From: Parahaliea mediterranea
GTDB lineage: Bacteria > Pseudomonadota > Gammaproteobacteria > Pseudomonadales > Halieaceae
Direction of reading: 5' to 3'
Length of the DNA stretch: 64,000 bases
Assembly (NCBI RefSeq): GCF_017255185.1
Contig: NZ_JAFKCZ010000013.1
Coordinates: 1 to 64,000, forward strand
Program-made: the position numbers and the translations under genes
Shown here: positions 28,540-36,789 of the stretch, piece by piece
Position numbering within the stretch: position 1 is the stretch's first letter
How the letters are laid out: the number at the start of each line of letters is the position of its first letter
The notes under the pieces: model-generated
Told to the model about the DNA's origin: nothing
Seen by the model: only the letters and a program-made list of their open reading frames with translations
Database searches by the model: none

Positions 28540-29517
28540 GTGCACAATGCTTTGTTTGGCAACCTGGTCGGGGACATGACGGAACTCACCACACGCGCCA
28601 GCTCCATCAACCGGGCGCTGGACCAGATCGGCGACAAATGGTGCCTGCTGATCCTCCAGGAGGTGTTCTGGGGGATCCATTCCTTCAGCGCCATCCTGCA
28701 GGAGACGGGGATTTCCCGCGGCGTTCTGTCCGACCGCCTGAAGTGGCTGCAGGACCACGACTGCCTGCGCCGGCGCGGCGCCGGGCGCAACACCAGCTAC
28801 CACCTCACCCGCAAGTCCGTGGACCTCTACCACAACGCCCTGATGGCGGTGGTGTGGGAGGACCGCTATTTCGACACGCCGGCCATCCAGGCCGTACACC
28901 TGGTGCACCGGAGCTGCGGCAAACCCTGCACCCCGCGCATGGAATGCGCGCACTGCCACCGCGACGTGGACGGCCGCGAGGTGGAATACCACCCGGGCCC
29001 CGGCGCCACCCGCGATGTGCGCGACAAGAAGGTGCGCCGCCGCTCGTCGCTGTCGGTCGACGACGTGCCCAGCGCGCGCAGTGTCTACCGCAACCTGATC
29101 AACTTGATCGGCGATCGCTGGACGGCCAATGTGATCGCCCTGGCCTTTCACGGCCTGCACCGCTACGAGGAGTTTCACCGGGAATTGCCGGTGGCGACCA
29201 ACATCCTGTCGGACCGGATGCGTTTTCTGGTGGAGGAGGGCATTTTCGAGACCCGGCTCTACCAGCAGCGCCCGCCGCGACACGAATACCACCTGACGGC
29301 CAAGGGCTGGGATCTTTTTCCCTGGTTTCTCACCGTGCTGCAATGGGGAGACCGCTGGTGCGATCCCAGCGGCGCCGGGCGGCCGATGTGCCTGGAGCAC
29401 ACCGCCTGCGGCGAAACGCTGCACGGGCGGGTGGTCTGCGATGTCTGCGGCGGCGAGCTGCGGGCCCACGAGGTCGATTTCACCATTGAAGCCGCGGGGC
29501 AGGGCAGGGCGCGCTAG
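28540..29517 (+). CDS. Duplicated HxlR-type transcriptional regulator with two four-cysteine clusters
   Basis: A 325-residue regulator containing two HxlR winged-helix domains in one chain. Domain 1 spans about residues 22-115 (INRALDQIGDKWCLLILQ, GVLSDRLKWLQ, YHLTRKSVDLY). Domain 2 spans about 180-275 (YRNLINLIGDRWTANVIAL, NILSDRMRFLVEEG, YHLTAKGWDLF). Each is followed by a cysteine cluster: C126-x3-C130-x5-C136-x2-C139 and C284-x5-C290-x9-C300-x2-C303, which look like zinc-binding ribbons. Normal HxlR proteins are single-domain, 100-150 residues, and act as homodimers, so this chain probably makes a pseudo-dimer by itself. ATG 28540 has no clear ribosome site; ATG 28576 is an alternative 36 bases in. 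It lies between the receptor and the aldehyde dehydrogenase genes and is the only regulator in the block. Confidence 0.87.
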   Translation: MHNALFGNLVGDMTELTTRASSINRALDQIGDKWCLLILQEVFWGIHSFSAILQETGISRGVLSDRLKWLQDHDCLRRRGAGRNTSYHLTRKSVDLYHNALMAVVWEDRYFDTPAIQAVHLVHRSCGKPCTPRMECAHCHRDVDGREVEYHPGPGATRDVRDKKVRRRSSLSVDDVPSARSVYRNLINLIGDRWTANVIALAFHGLHRYEEFHRELPVATNILSDRMRFLVEEGIFETRLYQQRPPRHEYHLTAKGWDLFPWFLTVLQWGDRWCDPSGAGRPMCLEHTACGETLHGRVVCDVCGGELRAHEVDFTIEAAGQGRAR

Positions 29518-29566
29518 CGGGCTGGCCGCGCCTGGCGCATGCGGGGACCATGTTGGTTGCATAAAC

Positions 29567-29576
29567 AGACTTAAGT
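29567..29576. promoter_or_regulatory. Operator-like AGACTTAAGT upstream of the aldehyde dehydrogenase
   Basis: This contains the perfect palindrome ACTTAAGT at 29569-29576, 45 bases before the start codon, and shares the CTTAAGT core with the element at 24520-24526. It may be a binding site for the cluster regulator encoded just upstream. Confidence 0.3.
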
Positions 29577-29620
29577 GTGGCATCGTTACCGCCCCTTGAT
29601 ATTCTGCCCGGGACGATTCC

Positions 29621-31291
29621 ATGACTGACTGGTTTGCCAAGCACCGCGACACCCTCGACAAGGCCCTCGACGCCTGCGCCAAACGCTATTCCTGGAGCGG
29701 TTGGCCGGAAAGCCCCAGCACCAAAATCCACGGCGAGGACAAGCCCGCCGCCGGCAAGGCGGATTTCGAGGCGCTGCTGGGCGGCGACTTTCCCCTGGAG
29801 CAGCCGGCGGAGGCGGGCCGCGTCGGCGAGGAGGTTTCGCCCTACACCGGTGAGCCCCTGGGCATCCGCTACCCGAAAGTGGACGTCGATACCCTGTATG
29901 ACGCTATCGATCAGGCGCGCCCGGCCTGGGCCGCGGCCGCGCCCGCCGAGCGGGTCGGCGTGTGCCTGGAAATCCTGCATCGCTGCGGCGAGCAGCTGTT
30001 CGCCAACGCCCACGCCACCATGCACACCTCCGGCCAGTCCTATGTCATGGCCTTTGCGGGCTCTGGCGCCAATGCCCTGGACCGGGGCCTGGAAGCCCTG
30101 GCCTGCGCCCACAAGGCGATGGCGGACGTGCCCGCCAGCGCCCACTGGGAACGCAACTTCGGCGGTGACGGCGCGGCGTCCCTCGACAAGCGCTACCGCC
30201 TGGTGCCCCGCGGCGTCAGTGTGGTGATCTGCTGCGCCACCTTCCCGCTGTGGAATACCTACCCGGCGCTGTGCGCCTCCCTGGCCACTGGCAACCCGGT
30301 GGTGATCAAGCCCCACCCGGCGGCGACCCTGCCGGTGGCGATGGTGGCGAAGGTGTGCCGGGAGGTGCTGGCGGAGGCGGGTTACGACCCCAACCTGGTG
30401 ACGCTGGCGGTGGATACGCGGGAGGATCCGGTGGCCCTGCAACTGGTGGCGCATCCGGACACCGCGATCGTCGACTTTACCGGCAGCCCGCGCTTTGGCA
30501 GCTACCTGGAGCAGAATTGCCCGGGCAAGCAGGTGTATACCGAGACCGCTGGCTGTAACGCCGTGGTGCTGGAATCCACCCACGACCTGGACGCGACCGC
30601 CCGGGCCATCGCCCAGTCCCTGTGCCAGGCCTCGGCGCAGATGTGCACCAGCGTGCAGAATATCCATGTGCCCGCCGAGGGTGTGCGCGTGGGCGATACG
30701 CGGGTGCCGCTGGCCGAGGTGCAGGCGGCGATCTGTCGCGCCGTGGACGGCTGGCTGGAAAACCCCAAGCGCGCGGCCACGCTGTGCGGCACGCTGTTCG
30801 ACCCCTCGGTGCAGGACAACGTGGACCGCTACCGCGAACTGGCCGGCGAACGCCTGCTGCGCGACTCCGCGCCCTATGCCAACCCCGACTTCCCGAATGC
30901 CCGCACCGCCACGCCGCTGGTGATCGCCGCCACCGGCGCCGACCGGGAGTGGTACCGCCAGGAGGTGTTCGGGCCGGTGTCCTTTGTGATCGCCAACGAC
31001 TCGGCGCAGGCCTGCATCGAGGACGCCGCGGGCAACGCCCGCGACTGCGGCGCGATTGCCTCCCACGTGTACTCCGTCGACGAGGACTTTATCGAGCGCG
31101 CGGTGGAGGCCTACCACGCCGCCGGCGCCTCGGTGGCGGTCAACCTGCACGGCATGCCGATCAATTTCGCCGCGGCCTACTCGGACTACCACGTCACCGG
31201 CCTGAACCCCGCGGGCAATGCCTGCCTGGCGGACCTGGCCTTTGTCACCTCCCGTTTCCGTATCGTGCAGTGCAAGGTGATGCGGGGCTGA
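29621..31291 (+). CDS. PaaN-like aldehyde dehydrogenase
   Basis: NAD(P)-dependent aldehyde dehydrogenase superfamily protein of 556 residues, close in layout to the PaaN group (first 60 residues WFAKHRDTLDKALDACAKRYSWSGWPESPS plus the ALDH domain). The cofactor segment is CCATFPLWNTYPALCASLATGNPVVIKPHP, the catalytic Glu is E308 (YTETAGCN) and the nucleophile is C342 (SAQMCTSVQN). The MaoC-like hydratase domain of the E. coli PaaZ fusion is missing. No other phenylacetate genes (paaABCDE, paaG, paaK) are near, so a role in phenylacetate breakdown is doubtful. In context it could oxidise the aldehyde made by the carotenoid-type oxygenase to an acid for CoA activation. That is inference. Confidence 0.85.
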   Translation: MTDWFAKHRDTLDKALDACAKRYSWSGWPESPSTKIHGEDKPAAGKADFEALLGGDFPLEQPAEAGRVGEEVSPYTGEPLGIRYPKVDVDTLYDAIDQARPAWAAAAPAERVGVCLEILHRCGEQLFANAHATMHTSGQSYVMAFAGSGANALDRGLEALACAHKAMADVPASAHWERNFGGDGAASLDKRYRLVPRGVSVVICCATFPLWNTYPALCASLATGNPVVIKPHPAATLPVAMVAKVCREVLAEAGYDPNLVTLAVDTREDPVALQLVAHPDTAIVDFTGSPRFGSYLEQNCPGKQVYTETAGCNAVVLESTHDLDATARAIAQSLCQASAQMCTSVQNIHVPAEGVRVGDTRVPLAEVQAAICRAVDGWLENPKRAATLCGTLFDPSVQDNVDRYRELAGERLLRDSAPYANPDFPNARTATPLVIAATGADREWYRQEVFGPVSFVIANDSAQACIEDAAGNARDCGAIASHVYSVDEDFIERAVEAYHAAGASVAVNLHGMPINFAAAYSDYHVTGLNPAGNACLADLAFVTSRFRIVQCKVMRG

Positions 31292-31359
31292 GTCCCTGCG
31301 CGCCGGCGGTCGTCGGCGCGCCAACTTCCAACCACTTAACTTCATTTCAGGGCACGGTG

Positions 31360-32601
31360 ATGACGGACGATGTGTACATCGCGGGTATCGGTATGACCGC
31401 GCTGGGGAAATTTCCCCAGCGCTCGGTAAAACAGTTGACGCAGGAGGCGGTAGCCCAGGCACTGTCGGACGCGGGCCTGGCGCGGGAGGACATCCAGGCC
31501 GCCTGGTTTTCCAATACCCGCCAGGCGCTGCTGGAGGGCCAGAACACGATTCGCGGGCAGTGCGCCCTGCGCGCCATGGGCTTCGAGGGCATTCCCATTG
31601 CCAATATCGAGAACGCCTGCGCCAGCGGCAGCACCGCGCTATTGCAGGCCTACGCCCATATCCGCGCGGGCCTGTGCGACATCGCCCTGGTGGTCGGTGC
31701 GGAAAAGATGTTCTTTCCGGAAAAAAAAGCGGCGATGCTGCAGGCCTTCATGGGCGGCACCGATATCCACACCATCGAGGACACACGGGCCGGTCTTGCG
31801 GCCATGGCGCCGGAATTGATTCCCGCATCGGTCCGGCAGCCGGGTGCTGGCGAGCACAGCTTCTTCATGGACATGTACGCTGCTTTCGCGCGCCTGCACA
31901 TGCAGACCTTCGGTACCACCCAGCGGCAGTTGGCGGCGGTGGCCGCCAAAAACCACTGGCACTCCACCATGAATCCCCTGTCCCAGTACCAGCACGACAT
32001 GACGGTGGATGAGGTACTGGCGGACAAGCTGATCAGCTGGCCGTTTACCCGCTCCATGTGCGCGCCGATCAGCGATGGCGCCGCTGCGGCCGTCATCTGC
32101 GGCGAGCGTGTGCTTTCGCGCTTTCGTGAAAACCCGCCGGTACGTATCGCGGGTATCAGCCTGGTCAGCGGTACCCGTCGCGAGCCGACGGACTACGCCA
32201 ATCACCTGGGCCGGCGCGCCGCCTTCGCGGCCTACGAGCAGGCCGGGATCGGTCCGCAGGACGTGGATGTGGTGGAGCTGCACGACGCCTCGGCCTTCGC
32301 CGAGATCCAGCAGGTCGAAAACCTCGGCTTGTGCGATATCGGCGAGGGCGGCGCCTTTGCCGAGAGCGGGGCCACGCGCCTGGGTGGCAAGGTGCCCGTG
32401 AATCCTTCCGGCGGCCTGGTATCCAAGGGGCACCCTGTTGGAGCCACCGGTGTCGCCCAGCTGGTGGAGCTCACCCAGCAGCTGCGCGGGCAGGCGGGCA
32501 AGCGGCAGGTCGAGGGCGCCCGGGTGGCGGTGGCCGAGAACGGCGGCGGGTTCTACGAGGTGGAGGAAGCCGCCACCGTGGTCACGGTATTGAGTCGCTG
32601 A
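31360..32601 (+). CDS. SCP-x-type thiolase (second copy)
   Basis: Lipid-transfer-type thiolase of 413 residues. The ATG at 31360 opens the family N-terminus MTDDVYIAGIGMTALGKFPQRS; the long open frame upstream of it is only the antisense-free second frame of the aldehyde dehydrogenase gene. The nucleophile is in IENACASGSTALLQAYAH, the His in SKGHPVGATGVAQLVEL and the C-terminus reads VAVAENGGGFYEVEEA. It has a 68-base gap after the aldehyde dehydrogenase and is followed after one base by the second AMP ligase (TGA-T-ATG). It would do the thiolytic step for a bulky ketoacyl-CoA. It differs clearly from the minus-strand SCP-x copy at 19774-21006. Confidence 0.9.
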   Translation: MTDDVYIAGIGMTALGKFPQRSVKQLTQEAVAQALSDAGLAREDIQAAWFSNTRQALLEGQNTIRGQCALRAMGFEGIPIANIENACASGSTALLQAYAHIRAGLCDIALVVGAEKMFFPEKKAAMLQAFMGGTDIHTIEDTRAGLAAMAPELIPASVRQPGAGEHSFFMDMYAAFARLHMQTFGTTQRQLAAVAAKNHWHSTMNPLSQYQHDMTVDEVLADKLISWPFTRSMCAPISDGAAAAVICGERVLSRFRENPPVRIAGISLVSGTRREPTDYANHLGRRAAFAAYEQAGIGPQDVDVVELHDASAFAEIQQVENLGLCDIGEGGAFAESGATRLGGKVPVNPSGGLVSKGHPVGATGVAQLVELTQQLRGQAGKRQVEGARVAVAENGGGFYEVEEAATVVTVLSR

Positions 32602-32602
32602 T

Positions 32603-34117
32603 ATGAGCCAGGATTTGCAGCAATACCATCCCGTCGACTGTTTATACAAGGGGCTGGCGATGGATCCCGAGGCCATTGCCGCACAGGACGAGAATGACTG
32701 CCTCAGCTATCGCGAGCTGAGCGCGAAGAGTGAGGCCCTGGCCGCCGCCATCGCCGAGCGCGTGCCAGAGGGCGGCAAGGTCGCGATCTGCGCGCGCAAT
32801 AGCTGCGACCACCTCTGCGCCTTTCTGGCGATCGTACTTGCCGGGCGTATCTGGGTGCCGATGAACCCGCGCAACGGTCGGGAGCAGAACGCCGCGGCCC
32901 TGGCGCGGGTGCGGCCCGAACTGTTGTTGGTCGACAGCTATTCCGCCGGAGCGCTCGATGCGCCGGGTACGCCGACGATTTATCTCGACGGGGCGCCCGC
33001 GGGTGGCGAGAGCATGGACACGGTGTGCGCGCCACACCGGGGGCGGCCATTCACCGCGGCGAGGCCCGCCCTGGATGCGGTGATGGCGATCAAATTTACC
33101 GGCGGCACCACCGGGGAGCCCAAGGGCGTGGTGCAGACCCACCGCAACGTCGCCGCGGTCATCGCCAGCTTCCAGGACTTCTACCAGCTCAAGGCGCGGG
33201 ACATCAACCTGGCGGTGGCGCCGCTAACCCACGGCGCCTCGCACTACGTGCTGCCCATCCTCGCGGCGGGGGGCAAGCACCTGTTGTCCACGAAGGTGGA
33301 CCCGGATGCCCTGGTGGCGGCGATACGCGACGCGGGTGTCACCGTCACCTTCATGCCGCCGACACTGATCTACAAATTGATCGAGTCCCCCCTGGCCACA
33401 CCGGAGGCGATGCGCTCCCTGCGTCACCTGACCTACAGCGCGGCACCCATGCCCGGCGAGAAGATCGCCGCGGCCCAGGCGGCCCTGGGGCCTTGCATTT
33501 CCACCGTTTACGGCCAGACCGAGGCGCCGATGATGATCTCCGCCCTGGGACCCGAGGAAATGCGCCTGGACCACCTGCGCGCCTCGGTGGGCCGGGCTGC
33601 CCCGTTTGCAAGCGTGTGTATTCGCGACGCGGGGGGGCGGCCCTGTGAGCCCGGCGCCGTGGGCGAAATCACGGTGCGCGGCGACATCGTGACGCCCGGT
33701 TATTTCGAGTCCCCCGACAAGACCGCCGAGGCGATCCGCGATGGCTGGCTGTACACCGGTGATCTGGGCTATCTCGATGAGCAGGGCTACCTCTACATTT
33801 GCGGTCGCTCAAAGGAGGTCATCATCTCCGGGGGATTCAATGTGTATCCGGCGGAAGTTGAGAGCGCGCTGATGGAGGTCGACGGCATCCTGGAGTGCGT
33901 GGTGGTCGGGGTGGCCGACGACTACTGGGGAGAGCGCGTGGAGGCGGTTATTCGCGCGCGGGAGGGTTCGCTCCCGCTCGACGATTTGCGCGAACGGATC
34001 AAGGCCAGGGTGGGGCCGGTCAAGGCGCCCAAGCAATACCATGTGTGGAAGGACATTCCGCGCAACCCCGTGGGCAAGATTGTACGCCGGGATATTTGCC
34101 AGTTGCTGGCGCAGTGA
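32603..34117 (+). CDS. AMP-forming acyl-CoA ligase (second copy)
   Basis: ANL-superfamily ligase of 504 residues. The P-loop is KFTGGTTGEPKGVVQTHRN, the aromatic and adenylate motif is STVYGQTEAPMMIS, the hinge is YTGDLGYLDEQGYLYICGRSKEVIISGG and the catalytic Lys is in PRNPVGKIVRRD. It resembles the medium-chain or aromatic acid ligase group. ATG 32603 lies one base after the thiolase stop, so translation is coupled. Together with the aldehyde dehydrogenase, thiolase and thioesterase it forms one plus-strand operon that handles the acid and its CoA ester. Confidence 0.9.
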   Translation: MSQDLQQYHPVDCLYKGLAMDPEAIAAQDENDCLSYRELSAKSEALAAAIAERVPEGGKVAICARNSCDHLCAFLAIVLAGRIWVPMNPRNGREQNAAALARVRPELLLVDSYSAGALDAPGTPTIYLDGAPAGGESMDTVCAPHRGRPFTAARPALDAVMAIKFTGGTTGEPKGVVQTHRNVAAVIASFQDFYQLKARDINLAVAPLTHGASHYVLPILAAGGKHLLSTKVDPDALVAAIRDAGVTVTFMPPTLIYKLIESPLATPEAMRSLRHLTYSAAPMPGEKIAAAQAALGPCISTVYGQTEAPMMISALGPEEMRLDHLRASVGRAAPFASVCIRDAGGRPCEPGAVGEITVRGDIVTPGYFESPDKTAEAIRDGWLYTGDLGYLDEQGYLYICGRSKEVIISGGFNVYPAEVESALMEVDGILECVVVGVADDYWGERVEAVIRAREGSLPLDDLRERIKARVGPVKAPKQYHVWKDIPRNPVGKIVRRDICQLLAQ

Positions 34118-34165
34118 CACCGGGTGGATCGCCGACACTGCCAGTACAGGACGAAGTAAATTTCT

Positions 34166-34612
34166 ATGATCAATTACCATGAACGGTACGGCCACCTCAG
34201 CGGTCTGGAACGGTTGAAGGTCTTCGAGGAGGCCGGCGACGCACGCTTTGGCATCGCGCAAAACATGGGTTACGACGTGCTTGCAATCGACGAGGGCAGC
34301 GTTGTTTACCGCTATACCCCACAGGAAGCGCATGTGAACCTCATTGGTGGCATTCACGGCGGGGTGATGTCGACCCTGCTCGATACCGCCATGGGGGCCG
34401 CGGTCATGACGACCCTGGCGCCGGGGGAGAGCCACACCATTATCGACCTGGCGGTGAAATTCCTCCGCCCCATTCGCCTGGACCACGACCCGGTCATCGT
34501 GGAGGGGCGGCTGGAACACCGCGGGCGCCGGACCGCGACCGCGGAGGGCTGGATTCGCAACGGGGCGGGCAAGCTCATTGCAAAGGGATCGGCCACGGCC
34601 ATTATGCTGTGA
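34166..34612 (+). CDS. PaaI-type hotdog thioesterase
   Basis: Acyl-CoA thioesterase of the PaaI/4HBT group, 148 residues. The hotdog signature LIGGIHGGVMSTLLDTAMGAAV includes the HGGxxxxLxDxAMG pattern, and the tail ATAEGWIRNGAGKLIAKGSATAIML is typical. It follows the second ligase by 48 bases and is the last gene of the operon. Such enzymes often release stalled CoA esters and return CoA to the pool, so a housekeeping role for the pathway is probable. A run of three 15-base GC-rich repeats follows its stop. Confidence 0.85.
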   Translation: MINYHERYGHLSGLERLKVFEEAGDARFGIAQNMGYDVLAIDEGSVVYRYTPQEAHVNLIGGIHGGVMSTLLDTAMGAAVMTTLAPGESHTIIDLAVKFLRPIRLDHDPVIVEGRLEHRGRRTATAEGWIRNGAGKLIAKGSATAIML

Positions 34613-34647
34613 TGCGTCGCGCGCAACCGGTCTCTCTTTCGGCGCTT

Positions 34648-34692
34648 CGGCGGCCGGCGTTCCGGCGGCCGGCGCCCCGGCGGCCGGCGCCC
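34648..34692. repeat. 15-base tandem repeat, three units
   Basis: The unit CGGCGGCCGGCGYYC is repeated three times head to tail between the convergent thioesterase and comM genes. It can fold into GGCGGCCGGCGCC hairpins and may act as a crude bidirectional stop for transcription. The frames through it read as low-complexity Ala/Gly/Pro and are not coding. Confidence 0.75.
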
Positions 34693-34707
34693 CCGGCCTC
34701 GTTGCTT

Positions 34708-36216
34708 TCATCCCACGCTATATTCGCCATCCTGCGCCCGATAGGCCAGGGCCTCGGCGATATGCCCCTCGTCCACCCGTGTCGCGCCGGCCATGTCCGC
34801 CAGGGTGCGGGCCACCCGCAGGGAGCGGTGCAGGGCGCGCACCGATAACTGCATCCTGTCCGCCGCCTGCTCCAGCTGGCGGCGCTCCGCGGGTTCCAGC
34901 CGGCACACCACCATCAGGCGTTCACTCGCCAGCTCGGCGTTGGTGCAGTGCTGGCGCAGCTGTTGCCGCTCCCGGCACCAGGCCACCCGCTGGCGCACCG
35001 TGGCGGAATCCTCCGCCCGCTGCTCGCCGCGCAGGATGACGGCGGCGCTCACCCGCGGCATGCCGACCTGCAGGTCGATGCGGTCCAGCAGCGGCCCCGA
35101 GATGCGCTGACTGTAGCGGTGTATCTGGTCCGTGGTGCAGCGGCAGGCGCGCTCCGGGTCCCCCAGGTAGCCGCAGGGGCAGGGGTTCATCGCCGCCACC
35201 AGCTGGAAGCGCGCCGGAAAGGTGAACTTGTGGCTGGCCCGGGACAGGGTAATCTCCCCCGACTCCAGCGGTTCGCGCAGGACCTCCAATACATGCCGGC
35301 TGAACTCCGGCAGCTCGTCGAGGAACAGCACGCCGCCGTGGGCCAGGGAGATTTCCCCCGGACGGGGGCGGCCGCCGCCGCCCACCAGGGCCGCGGCGCT
35401 GGCGGTGTGGTGGGGCTGGCGAAAGGGGCGCCGGCGGATATTGCCCGGGTTGTGGTGATAGAAGTTCTGCAATGCCGCATTGGTAAGTGCTTGCTCCGCG
35501 GTCAGCGGTGGCAGGATACCGGGCAGGCGGCTGGCCAACAGGGTCTTGCCGGTACCGGGCGGGCCGCTGAGCAGGAGGTTGTGGCCCCCGCAGGCGGCCA
35601 CCTCCAGTGCGCGGCAGGCCAGGGGCTGGCCGGCGACCTCGTTCAGGTCCGGGTAGTGGGGCGGCGCCAGGCCGTCGTCGCCGGGCGCGCAGGGCGACAG
35701 TGGCGCGCGGCCGTTCAGGTGGGCGCACAGGTCCAGCAGGTGGTCGGCGGTGAGTACCCGGCTGCCCGGTACATGGGCGGCCAGCGGGGCGCAGGCCGGC
35801 GCGACGACCAGTGCCCGCCCCGATTCGGTGCAGGCCTGGGCGGCGGGGATCACCGCCGGAGACGGCCGCAGGTGGCCGTCCAGGGCCAGTTCGCCGAGAA
35901 ACTCGTGCCGCTCCAGGGTGTCGTCGGGCAATTGCCCGGAGGCGGCGAGGATGCTCAGCGCGATCGGCAGGTCGAAGCGCCCGCCCTCCTTGGGCAGTTC
36001 CGCCGGGGCCAGGTTGACGGTAATGCGCCGGTCGGGAAACTCAAAGTTTGAATTCAACAGGGCGCAGCGCACGCGATCCTTGCTTTCGCGCACCGCGGTT
36101 TCCGGCAGGCCGACGATGTTGAACGCGGGCAGGCCGTTGGCCAGGTGGGTTTCCACCTGCACCAGGGGCGCCTCGAGGCCGACCGAGGCCCGGCTGTAGA
36201 CAACGGAAAGGTCCAT
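34708..36216 (-). CDS. comM: ComM/YifB family Mg-chelatase-like AAA+ ATPase
   Basis: A 502-residue AAA+ helicase implicated in branch migration during natural transformation in ComM homologues. The N-terminal Lon-protease-like fold (VQVETHLANGLPAFNIVGLPETAVRESKDRVRCAL) lacks protease residues. The ATPase core has Walker A LLSGPPGTGKTLLASRLPG, Walker B GGVLFLDELPEF and the zinc-type MNPCPCGYLGDPERACRC insert typical of YifB, and a C-terminal Mg-chelatase helical domain ends the protein. It is upstream of ubiK on the same strand with a 110-base gap; the pair comM-ubiK next to glnK-amtB is also found in Pseudomonas. Confidence 0.93.
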   Translation of the reverse strand: MDLSVVYSRASVGLEAPLVQVETHLANGLPAFNIVGLPETAVRESKDRVRCALLNSNFEFPDRRITVNLAPAELPKEGGRFDLPIALSILAASGQLPDDTLERHEFLGELALDGHLRPSPAVIPAAQACTESGRALVVAPACAPLAAHVPGSRVLTADHLLDLCAHLNGRAPLSPCAPGDDGLAPPHYPDLNEVAGQPLACRALEVAACGGHNLLLSGPPGTGKTLLASRLPGILPPLTAEQALTNAALQNFYHHNPGNIRRRPFRQPHHTASAAALVGGGGRPRPGEISLAHGGVLFLDELPEFSRHVLEVLREPLESGEITLSRASHKFTFPARFQLVAAMNPCPCGYLGDPERACRCTTDQIHRYSQRISGPLLDRIDLQVGMPRVSAAVILRGEQRAEDSATVRQRVAWCRERQQLRQHCTNAELASERLMVVCRLEPAERRQLEQAADRMQLSVRALHRSLRVARTLADMAGATRVDEGHIAEALAYRAQDGEYSVG

Positions 36217-36326
36217 CGCTCGTCCGTGAGCAGGCGCCGCCGGGGCGGCGCGGTTGTTGGCGGGCTCTTTTGCCGGCCGCCAGCCAGTGGCCGGGCCGGT
36301 CTAGCTGGGCCCGTATAGCCGGGCTG

Positions 36327-36590
36327 TTATTGCCGGGTTTTCTCCAGGGCTTCCAGCTCCCGGGTGAGGGCGTCCAGCTCCGCTTCCAGTGCCGTGACCT
36401 TGGCCCGCGTGCGTTTGAGGATCGCGGCCTGGGCGTCGAATTCCTCCCGGCTCACCACGTCGAGCCGGGTCAGCGCGGCCTGGGCCAGGCCGCGCAGGCC
36501 GCGGTCCACCTCGCCCTTGAGCCCGCTGTCGCCGACCAGCGTGTTGACCTGCTGGATGACGTCGCCGATGGGGGGTGGTTTGAGTGCCAT
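36327..36590 (-). CDS. ubiK: UbiK family accessory factor for ubiquinone synthesis
   Basis: Small 87-residue coiled-coil protein of the BMFP/UbiK family. UbiK is known to bind UbiJ and lipids and help aerobic coenzyme Q synthesis. The pattern is an N-terminal amphipathic stretch (PPIGDVIQQVNTLV), a variable helix (GEVDRGLRGLAQAALTRLDVVSREEFDAQAAILKRTRAKV) and a C-terminal Glu/Leu coiled coil (ALEAELDALTRELEALE). It faces away from the nitrogen operon, with the 315-base region upstream serving as a shared divergent promoter region. Confidence 0.88.
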   Translation of the reverse strand: MALKPPPIGDVIQQVNTLVGDSGLKGEVDRGLRGLAQAALTRLDVVSREEFDAQAAILKRTRAKVTALEAELDALTRELEALEKTRQ

Positions 36591-36666
36591 GTGCCGGGCC
36601 TGTGCTGTGTGTTTGAAGTCTGCGCCAGTCTAGTGGATTTCGCGGGGCGGGCACAGGTCATTTGGG

Positions 36667-36701
36667 TGCACTGAATGGGGGCGTTGCACAGTTGTGGTGC
36701 T
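36667..36701. promoter_or_regulatory. Paired NtrC-like sites
   Basis: The downstream site at 36685-36701 has GCAC-N7-GTGC exactly (GCACAGTTGTGGTGC). The upstream one at 36667-36683 is GCAC-N7-GGGC, one mismatch. Their centres are about 18 bases apart and about 110 bases before the -12 element of the sigma-54 promoter, a usual enhancer distance. Binding by NtrC under nitrogen shortage is inferred from these matches and from the downstream genes. Confidence 0.6.
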
Positions 36702-36789
36702 TTGGCGCGGGCCTTATGCCGGCCATCGGTTGCGCCCGATACGTCGATAAAACCTCTATCCTTTTGATTTTCATATAAAAAAATTTACC

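Noticed and set aside
29621-31291. Annotating the aldehyde dehydrogenase as the phenylacetate enzyme PaaZ
   Set aside because: The MaoC hydratase domain and all other paa genes are absent.
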